From: Acidobacteriota bacterium
GTDB lineage: Bacteria > Acidobacteriota > JAAYUB01
DNA: 64,000 nt
NCBI GenBank assembly: GCA_018001935.1
Contig: JAGNHB010000015.1
Location: 1 to 64,000 of the forward strand
Direction of reading: 5' to 3'
Each line of letters opens with the position of its first letter. The stretch's first letter is position 1. This document shows positions 1 through 9,500 of the stretch, in pieces. Made by a program: the position numbers and the translations under genes. The notes under the pieces were generated by a model. The model was not told the origin of the DNA and made no database searches. It saw only the letters and a program-made list of their open reading frames with translations.

Positions 1-114
1 AAGTCGGGTTCGGTTCTGATTTCGGGCAGCACTTCGGTTACCTCCTCCCCTTGGACTGGAGGTATTATAATTGAAGTGCCCTGATTTATTCAACAGCTGT
101 TTATCCTCATGTGA

Positions 115-426
115 CGTTGTAGGGATATTGATGGAAGCAAGTCAATCCCCCTCAATGACCAGGACTTGGTGGGGCTGACCCTCCAGCCCACCGGCGACGG
201 CCGGTTCGTGGTCCTCGGCGTGTCCGTCTTCGAGGGCCTCCCGGCTGTTAAGAACGTCGCGCCCGGCGACAACCTGATCAGGGTGGACGGAGTGGAGACC
301 CGGGGCCGGAGCCTGGGCGCGGTGGTGGACGCCCTCCGGGGGCTCCCGGGCGACGAGCGCGTCCTGGTCTTCGAGCGCCAGGGGAAGACGTTCACCGTGA
401 AGGCGAGGGTGAGGCGGTTGTTGTAG
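115..426 (+). pseudogene. PDZ-domain remnant (N-terminally truncated)
   Basis: The open frame runs from just after a stop at 112-114 to the stop at 424-426. It has no ATG; the only candidate start is a TTG at 166. The translation reads like a C-terminal PDZ domain: a VGLTL entry strand, a VAPGDNLIRVDG turn typical of PDZ substrate grooves, and a closing VLVFERQGKTFTV strand. Such a domain normally sits behind a protease or retropepsin-like domain, and nothing of that kind is visible. The first ~115 bases are much more AT-rich than the rest and contain no recognisable coding sequence. I infer a gene remnant; a short free-standing PDZ protein starting at TTG 166 (86 residues) is the alternative. 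Confidence 0.5.
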
Positions 427-474
427 GCTGTTAGGCTGAAGGCTGTTAGGCTGAAGGTCCGGAGGTTGTCCCGT

Positions 475-673
475 TGGGGTCGGGGTCGGGGTCGGAATCG
501 GTATCGGTATCGGTATCGGTATCGGTATCGGTATCGCAGTCGGTATCGCAGTCGGTATCATAGTCGGTAGCGCAGCCGGTAGCGCAGCCGGTAGCGCAGC
601 CGCTATCACAGCCGCTATCGCAGGCGGTATCGCAGTCGATATCGCCGCCGGTATCGCCGCCGGTATCGCCGCT
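475..673. repeat. Hexamer/dodecamer minisatellite
   Basis: GGGGTC-type hexamers lead into six perfect consecutive GGTATC units at 500-535. Eleven 12-base units follow (GGTATCGCAGTC and variants such as GGTAGCGCAGCC) up to 673. The 12-mer is a doubled and diverged hexamer, so the array grew at two scales. It lies between the PDZ remnant and the glycosyltransferase gene. The rest of the 427-871 gap is GC-rich with no gene I can support. Confidence 0.9.
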
Positions 674-871
674 GCGGTCGGCGCCGAAGGATCCAGGGCG
701 CCTCGGCCACCCTGCGGCGCGCAGACCGCCGGAGCGCCGTCCTGACGGGACCGCCCGCCGCGTCGAAAGCTCGGGCCGCCCCGCCCGGGCGACCCCGCGG
801 CGCATCCGGAAGGAGTGACGCCGCCGAGCCGGGGGTTGAAAAGGCCTTGGGGAGGGTGTTATGCTCGGGGC

Positions 872-2653
872 ATGGAAAGCCTGAACGCCCCGGAACGTGA
901 CGTTGCAGCGCCCCCCGGAGGGATCGACCGGGTTTCGACCCCGACCCCCGCGGGAGAGGGCCCCCCGCCGGGACCGAACCCTTCCCTGGACGGGGGCCCC
1001 TCCGGGAACAAGGCGCCCACGCCCTTGCGGAATGTTCTCCGGAGAGACACCGCCTTCCGCCTCCTCCTGGTTCTCCTCCTTTTTCTGCCGGCGCTGCTCA
1101 CCCTCGGCGACTACGGGGTGACCTGGGACGAGCCGATCTACCAGGCCGCCGCCGACGAGATCCGCCAGTGGTTCCGGGAAGCCCCCGGCAGCCTTCTGAG
1201 CGAGGAGGCGATTCGCCGGCGGTGGGACACGGACCCGGCCCGGAACGTCCACCCATCCGGGGTGAAACTCCTCTACGTGGCCGCGGGGGCCCTCTTCCCG
1301 TGGGTCGACGACCCCTTCACCCGAAACCGCGCGCTCAACGCCCTGCTCTTCGCGGTCGCCGCATCGACCTTCCTCTTCTGGCGCCACCGGGGCAAGGTCC
1401 TCACCGCCGCCCTCTCGGCGGTGGTCCTGATGACCGTGCCCCGCTTCTTCGCCCACCTCCACTTCGCGGCCACCGACCTCCCCATGACGTCCCTCCTGCT
1501 GCTCCTCGTGGTGGCCGCCCACCGGGTGGAGCGGCCGTCCCGCGCCGTCGCCTGCGGGGTGCTGCTGGGGCTCCTGGCCTGCGTGAAGATCACGGGCGCC
1601 GTGCTCGGGGTCGCCGTCCTGCTGGGCCGGCTGGCGATTGCCCGGGGTGACCGGGCCGGGGTCCTCCGGCGCTGCCTGGTCGCGGCGGCCGTCTCCCTGG
1701 CGGTCTTTTACGTTCTCAACCCGAACTGGTGGTTCTCCCCAATGGAAACCGGCCGGTGGTTCGTGGGGCAGTCCGTGGGGAGGCTCGGGTGGGCGCCGAT
1801 CGCGACGTGGTTCGGCGGCCAGTTTTACCCCGCCCGCTGCCCCGCCCACTACCCCTTCACTGTCTTCTGGCTCACGACACCGCTGCTCCACGTCGTCGCC
1901 GTCTGCGCCGGCGCCGTCGCCGCCGTCGCCCTCCGCGCGGTCCGCCGGGGCGCCCGGACGGCCCTCCTGCTGCCCATGGCCCTCCTCCCCTTCCTGCTCA
2001 TGGTCCTCCCCTTCTCCCCCACCAACGACGGGGAGCGTTACCTCCTGCCCGCGTACCCCTTCCTCGCCGAGCTGGCCGTCCTCGGGGCGGTCTCGCTCCC
2101 ACGCCGGCTGGCGAGAAGGGCCCGTGTCGCCCGTACGCTCCCCCCGCGGCTGAAAACCGCCCTCGCCCTGCCGCCCGGCCTGCTCCTGGTGGTCCTCGGC
2201 GCCGCCGCAACCGCGACGACCCACCCCTACCAGCTGTCGTACTACGCGTCCCAGGCGGGAGGCCTGGGGGGAGCCGCGGCCGCCGGGTACGAGGTCAGCT
2301 ACTGGTGGGACCCCCTCAACGACCGCAACCTGGCCGCCCTCGACCGGCACTGCCGCGGACGCCGCGTCTACTGGCCCTTCGCGCCCGACGAGCGCTTCTT
2401 CGTCTACGCCATCCGTGCGGGGAAGGTCCGTTTCCTGCCGGTGGGTGATCCCCGGGGAGCGGACTTCGTCCTGCTCTACTCCCGCCCGTACCTCGCGTAC
2501 TGGGAGGCGGAGACGGCGAAGGAGCTGGCCGCCCTCGGGCGGCGGATGGAGCGGTGCTGGGAGGTCCGGCTCCAGGGCGTCCCGCTGCTGTCGCTGCACC
2601 GCGTCGTGGCGCCGGCTCCTTTTCCCTTGCCGACCCGGCGGCCGCCTGCGTAA
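872..2653 (+). CDS. GT-C (GT39/ArnT-like) integral membrane glycosyltransferase
   Basis: About 593 residues. After a Pro/Gly-rich cytoplasmic N-terminus (~60 residues) comes a first membrane helix (LLLVLLLFLPALLTLGDY). The first outer loop carries an Asp-Glu pair (VTWDEP), the position of the catalytic acid in GT39/GT83 enzymes. Roughly ten further hydrophobic helices follow, including an AATDLPMTSL segment and a NDGERYLLPAYPF segment typical of ArnT/PMT-like proteins, then a C-terminal soluble tail. The likely role is transfer of a sugar from a polyprenyl-phosphate donor to a lipid or protein outside the cytoplasmic membrane; the acceptor cannot be told from sequence. I chose ATG 872, where the hydrophobic-family N-terminus begins sensibly; an in-frame upstream start at 815 adds 19 residues of low-complexity sequence. 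Confidence 0.8.
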   Translation: MESLNAPERDVAAPPGGIDRVSTPTPAGEGPPPGPNPSLDGGPSGNKAPTPLRNVLRRDTAFRLLLVLLLFLPALLTLGDYGVTWDEPIYQAAADEIRQWFREAPGSLLSEEAIRRRWDTDPARNVHPSGVKLLYVAAGALFPWVDDPFTRNRALNALLFAVAASTFLFWRHRGKVLTAALSAVVLMTVPRFFAHLHFAATDLPMTSLLLLLVVAAHRVERPSRAVACGVLLGLLACVKITGAVLGVAVLLGRLAIARGDRAGVLRRCLVAAAVSLAVFYVLNPNWWFSPMETGRWFVGQSVGRLGWAPIATWFGGQFYPARCPAHYPFTVFWLTTPLLHVVAVCAGAVAAVALRAVRRGARTALLLPMALLPFLLMVLPFSPTNDGERYLLPAYPFLAELAVLGAVSLPRRLARRARVARTLPPRLKTALALPPGLLLVVLGAAATATTHPYQLSYYASQAGGLGGAAAAGYEVSYWWDPLNDRNLAALDRHCRGRRVYWPFAPDERFFVYAIRAGKVRFLPVGDPRGADFVLLYSRPYLAYWEAETAKELAALGRRMERCWEVRLQGVPLLSLHRVVAPAPFPLPTRRPPA

Positions 2654-2681
2654 AATGGAAGCGAGGGCAGGCGAGGTGGGC

Positions 2682-3092
2682 ATGCTGCGAACCCTCGAGA
2701 AGCGCGAAAACGGCGTGCGCGTCGGCCGGGGCCTCAAGGCCGGACGCCGGGGCCGGGACCTCGGCGGGGATTCCGATCCTGTCCGGTGCGCCCGCTGCCG
2801 GAGCGAGGTCACCCGGCGCAGCGCGGCCCGGGCGGTGGACGGGGCCCTGGTCCACACCTTCGCCAACCCACACGGGATCGTCTTCCGGATCGCCACCTAC
2901 GCCGAGGCGCCGGGTGCCGTGGGGGTCGGGGGCGAGCACGCGGAGTTCACCTGGTTCGCCGGGCGCACCTGGCGGATCGCGCTGTGCGGTTCCTGCCTCG
3001 CCCACCTCGGGTGGAGCTTCCACGCCGGGGCGGAGCGGTTCTGGGGACTGATCCTGGACCGGCTGTCGGAGCCCCCCCCGGGGTCGGTTTGA
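2682..3092 (+). CDS. Bacterial CULT (cereblon-type) domain protein
   Basis: About 136 residues, essentially one CULT domain, the fold that binds thalidomide-like ligands in eukaryotic cereblon. Seen in sequence: two zinc knuckles (Cys36/Cys39 and Cys102/Cys105), an ANPHG strand at 61-65 matching the VNPHG segment of cereblon, and a FTWFAGRTW segment with Trp91 and Trp97. An HLGWSF segment supplies Trp111, followed by FWGLI. The three tryptophans correspond to the aromatic cage of cereblon. There is no Lon-like N-domain. ATG 2682 is preceded at good spacing by GAGGTGG; an in-frame ATG at 2655 adds nine residues. The gene follows the glycosyltransferase stop by 28 bases. Bacterial single-domain CULT proteins are known, but their cellular role is not. 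Confidence 0.85.
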   Translation: MLRTLEKRENGVRVGRGLKAGRRGRDLGGDSDPVRCARCRSEVTRRSAARAVDGALVHTFANPHGIVFRIATYAEAPGAVGVGGEHAEFTWFAGRTWRIALCGSCLAHLGWSFHAGAERFWGLILDRLSEPPPGSV

Positions 3093-3234
3093 GGCGTCCC
3101 CCAGACGGGGCCGCTCGATTCCCGGGAACGGGCGGAGCCGGTGCGAAGGGCCCGCCGCACGGGGCGGCCGGGTCTCTCGGAATGCGATCCCCTGCCAGTG
3201 ATGGCGCATTGGCACGCTGGCATTCGATTCGTTG

Positions 3235-3278
3235 CGTTCGTGTATTTCGTGTATTTCGTGTATTTCGTGTATTTCGTG
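3235..3278 (+). repeat. Nine-base tandem repeat upstream of clpS
   Basis: Four to five tandem copies of TTCGTGTAT end 32 bases before the clpS start. A related array (TTCGTGTGG) precedes clpA at 3748-3778. In one frame it reads as repeated Phe-Val-Tyr, but I treat it as untranslated. Confidence 0.85.
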
Positions 3279-3309
3279 GTTCTTGTCCGGAACGGGAGCG
3301 AGGTGGACG

Positions 3310-3618
3310 ATGGCCAGGACCGAGTGGGAAGGCGGGTTGGCGACCGAAAAGAAGTCGTCGGTCCGCAAGCCGCGGGCCTACCACGTGGTGATCCACAACG
3401 ACAACTACACCACCATGGACTTCGTGGTGCAGGTGCTCGAGACGGTCTTTCACCACCCCCCCGCCGCGGCGGTGCAGATCATGCTGCAGGTGCACCACCA
3501 GGGCCAGGGGATCGCCGGGACCTACACCCGCGACATCGCCGAGACGCGCCGCCAGGAGGCCGAGCAATGGGCGCGCTCGCGGGAGTTCCCCCTCAAGCTG
3601 ACGGTGGAGCCCGCCTGA
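3310..3618 (+). CDS. clpS: ClpS, adaptor for ClpA N-degron recognition
   Basis: About 102 residues. It delivers substrates with destabilising N-terminal residues to ClpAP. The core YHVVIHNDNYTTMDFV matches the family's N-degron pocket region, with an NDN where many ClpS have NDD. The pocket His is present in MLQVHHQGQG, and the C-terminal EFPLKLTVE strand is typical. ATG 3310 is chosen because GAGGTGG lies just upstream and the family N-terminal tail starts there. Longer in-frame readings would translate the 9-base repeat array into Cys-Ile-Ser repeats. clpA follows 196 bases downstream, the classic partner arrangement. Confidence 0.97.
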   Translation: MARTEWEGGLATEKKSSVRKPRAYHVVIHNDNYTTMDFVVQVLETVFHHPPAAAVQIMLQVHHQGQGIAGTYTRDIAETRRQEAEQWARSREFPLKLTVEPA

Positions 3619-3747
3619 GGAACCCGTCCGTCCGAGCCGCGCGCGTCAGCAAGCGGTCGAAAAAACCCTGACCCGGGCCGCTTCCGGTCCGGTCAACTTG
3701 CCGCTCCCCGGCGCTTTCGCTTCCAGCGGACGCTTCCCGCGCCCGTC

Positions 3748-3778
3748 TTTTTCGTGTGGTTCGTGTGGTTCGTGCTTT
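3748..3778 (+). repeat. Nine-base tandem repeat upstream of clpA
   Basis: About three copies of TTCGTGTGG. It is the same repeat family as 3235-3278 with a diverged last third. It lies between clpS and clpA and ends 36 bases before the clpA start. Confidence 0.75.
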
Positions 3779-3814
3779 TATCTGGTCCACCCGTCAGGCA
3801 CGGTGAGGAGAAAC

Positions 3815-6115
<2,301 letters not shown>

Positions 6116-6506
6116 AGGCGTCGCCACCCGGACGGCGGGTGCGTCAACATGGGCGTCTACGGCGGAACTCCCCGGGCATTCCGGTCGGACGGACTGTTCG
6201 CGTCGATGTGTGCCCCCATGCCCCACGCCGTCGGGGCGCTCAGGAAGGGAAGCGAACCGGGCCTCGGCGGGGCGCTCGCCGATCTCGACCTCATGGTGCA
6301 CCGCGCCGGGACGGCGAGTGGAAAGCTATTCTGAACCCTGAGCATGCGTGTCAGAATCGGATCACCCGCTTCCTCCCGCCGTGCTGGAGAAGCTGGTCCG
6401 GGCCCGGGTCGCGGAAACGGGGCCGGGCGGTCCCGGCAAACTCGCGGACCGGTGAATTGACCCACCCAATCGTAGATTTTTCCCAGTCGAATTCCCACTT
6501 TTTGTC
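6116..6506. other. Intergenic region without a supportable gene
   Basis: Short open frames on both strands lack family-like sequence or ribosome-binding sites. No hairpin with a T-run is visible after clpA. The AT content rises towards the promoter at 6507-6535. Confidence 0.6.
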
Positions 6507-6535
6507 TTGCACTTTTTGGGAACTTCAAGGATAAT
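6507..6535 (+). promoter_or_regulatory. Sigma-70-type promoter of the giant secreted-protein gene
   Basis: TTGCAC (6507-6512), a 17-base spacer and GATAAT (6530-6535). Transcription would start near 6542, giving a leader of about 30 bases with GAGAGG before ATG 6571. Confidence 0.7.
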
Positions 6536-6570
6536 GATTACAAATTTATCCATGGTGGCGAGAGGTCGTT

Positions 6571-9500
6571 ATGACAAAACGCAACGCCTTAGTGATTCTT
6601 CTCTTCTCCGTTCTCCTGCTGACGGGCCTGGCCCCGTTGCCCGGCCAGACGCAGCCCGTCAAGCCGTGGACCTTCATGGTCTACCTCTCGGGCCCCGCCC
6701 AGACGGACCTCGAACTGGAGAATTACCTGACGGACCTCGGCGGGACGGCGTCCGACAACGCCAACATCCTGCTGATGACCAACTACCCCGTCAAGGTGGG
6801 GAACGTCGCCTACAAGGGGATGTTCTCCATCGCGAAGAACACGTCGGGACAGTCGAAGATCCAGGTCGTCAACGCCGTTGAGAGCGTGAACCTGGCGGGG
6901 CCCAATGCGCTGTCGGCGTTCCTCGGCGCCGCCCGTCAGAATTACCCGGCAAATCACTACGCCCTGGTCCTGGCGAGCGAGCGGCAGGTATACACCGACC
7001 TGGCCGGCGACGTTTTCAGCGCCGTCTTCCGCGACAAGCAGACCGGCGCCAACATCCGGCTCTCGGGCACGGGGCTGGCCGAGGCGCTGTCCACATGGGT
7101 GGACCAGGCGGGGCATCCGCTGGACGTCCTCTTCATCGACGCCCCCTACCAGCAGAACTGGGAAACCGCGTTCGCCCTCCGGGACGATGTCGACTACCTG
7201 GTGGCCCCCCAGAGTGCGGCGCCCACCGCGTGGTTCCGGCTGGGGACCCTGCTGCGCACCTCCCCCTGGCAGACCCTGCAGCCCCAGCAGCTGGCGGAGC
7301 AGATCGTGCAGTTCGCGGGCGGTTTCAACTACCCGTCCATGTCGGCCCTGAAGCTCCAGGACTTCCATGCCTTCGGGACCGGCCTGAACGCGCTGGCCAT
7401 GAAGCTGATGTACTACCGCTCCCAGTACGGGCCCTCCGGGCTCCAGACCGTCCGGAACGGGCTCTTCCAGTACAACGCCGGCACCGGCGGCCAGATGGTG
7501 GACCTGCGGCAGTTCCTGGGCGTCTTCGCCACGGGCAACTACCCCGTGACCATCCGTGACCAGGCGGCCGCCCTCCTGCAGCTCGCGGACGGGATCGTGG
7601 TGGAGAACGTCACCCAGGACCGGGTGTCCTCGGGCTTCTCCGCCTACTACCCCGCGGTCCCGACCGCCTACCTGGCCTCCTACGACCAGCAGCGCAGCTC
7701 CCAGCTGACCGCCTGGGACTCCTTCGTGAAGGGCAAGGCCGGCCTCGAGGTGGGGGACCGGCTCCGGATGACCACCACCAGCGGTGCGTCGGTCTCGCTC
7801 TCCGAGGACTTCCCGGTGGGGCTCGACATGACGGTCACCTCGGTCAACGCCGCGGCCGACGAAGCGGTGCTCGGCGGCACCCTGCTGATGCCCGGCCAGC
7901 CGTCCGCCACCCTCCAGAACATGGGCGTGCGGGTCTCCACCCTCATGGACAGCGGCATGGTCCAGTTCACCCGTTTCCCGGTCATCACGGGCGGGCCGTC
8001 CTCGGTCACCATCGGCGGGCTCACCCTCAGCAACATCGAGCTGACGTGGGACGCGGCGGGAATCCACCTCGACGGCGACCTGGTGATCAACAACCTGATC
8101 CTGGCGGGGTCGACCCTCACCTGCCACGCCCAGATGAACGTCCACCTCGACGACAGCGGGCTCCCCGTCTTCGACAACCTCAACCTCACCGACATCAACG
8201 CCACCTACGGCGACTTCACCCTGCAGGGCAACGGCCAGCTGCTTCAGTCCCCCTGGCGGATCGCCTTCACGGGCTCGGCCCGGCTGGGCGCCTACGGGAC
8301 GCTCGACGTGACGGACTTCGTCTTCGGCCTCAACGGGCAGGTCCACCAGTACGGGACCATCGCCTGGGCCGGCGGCCCCTACCCGATCGGCAGCGCCACG
8401 CTGGACAACCTCCAGGCGCGCTGGGACGGCAACGGGCTCTTCCTCGCGGGTTCGCTGAGCATGTCCGGGGTACCCTTCCTCGGCTCCACCCTCAGCCTGG
8501 CGGCCGACGCCGAGGCGACCCTCCAGATCCAGGGCGGGCACCCGACCCTGACGGCCATGCAGGTCACCGGCGCCTCCCTCTCGGCGGGGGACTGCACCCT
8601 CACGGGGGACCTGGTCTTCCAGAGCCCTGACCGCTTCGTCATCAACGGCACCCTCAGCGCCGGCGCCAACGGCAGTTTCGCCGTGTCGAACCTGGTCCTG
8701 GGGTTGAACGGCCAGTTCATCTCCTTCGGGCAGGTCACCTACAGCCAGCCCCAGTGGACGGTGGGCGGCCTCACCCTGACGAACGTCACCGTGGCGCTGA
8801 CGCCGAACGCCCTGACCGGCCGGGGCGCCTTCCAGGTGTCCAACGTCGCCTTCATGGGGAGCACCTTCACCCTCAACGGGGAGGCCGACGTCAAGCTGGC
8901 CATCGCGGCCGGCCGCGTGAGCGTTTCGTCCATCACGGCCTCGAACCTCAACTTCAGCGGGAACGGCATCGTCTTCACCGGCAGCGTCGCCTACGACGGC
9001 CCGTCGAAGGTGTTCACGCTCAACGGCAACGCCAACATCCCGCCGTACGGGACCTTCTCCGTCAGCGGGTTCAAGGTCGGCCTCACCGGCCAGGTGGTTG
9101 CCTTCGGGACCTGGCAGTGGACCACCGGCCAACTGGTGATGAACGGCGTCACCGTCCTCAACCCCGTGGTCACCCTCACGGCCGGCGGCCTGAACGTGAC
9201 CGGGCAGGTGAGGGTCGACGGGGTGGCCCTGATGGGGTCCAACTTCACCTTCACGGGTGATGTGGCGGCCCAGATCGCCTTCCGGAACGGCGCCGCCTCG
9301 GTGACCTCCTTCACCGTCAGCAACGCCGCCGGGTCGGCGGGGACCGCGCGCTTCACCGGCAGCCTGGCCTACGACGGCGCCCTGAAGCAGTTCACCCTCA
9401 ACGGGACCCTGAACCTCCCCACCGTCGGGAACTTCACCGTGAGCAGCCTGGTGGTCTCCGCCGGCGGCCAGGTGGTCAACTTCGGGACCTGGACCTGGGC

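Noticed and set aside
50-75. TATAAT near the window start as a promoter
   Set aside because: No -35 at usable spacing and no credible gene start behind it.
446-2896. Long minus-strand frame across the glycosyltransferase gene
   Set aside because: Arg/Pro/Gly-rich shadow; the plus-strand protein has membrane helices and the GT-C motif.
3232-3309. N-terminal Cys-Ile-Ser extension of ClpS
   Set aside because: It is the translation of the nine-base repeat; a good ribosome-binding site precedes ATG 3310, where the family sequence starts.
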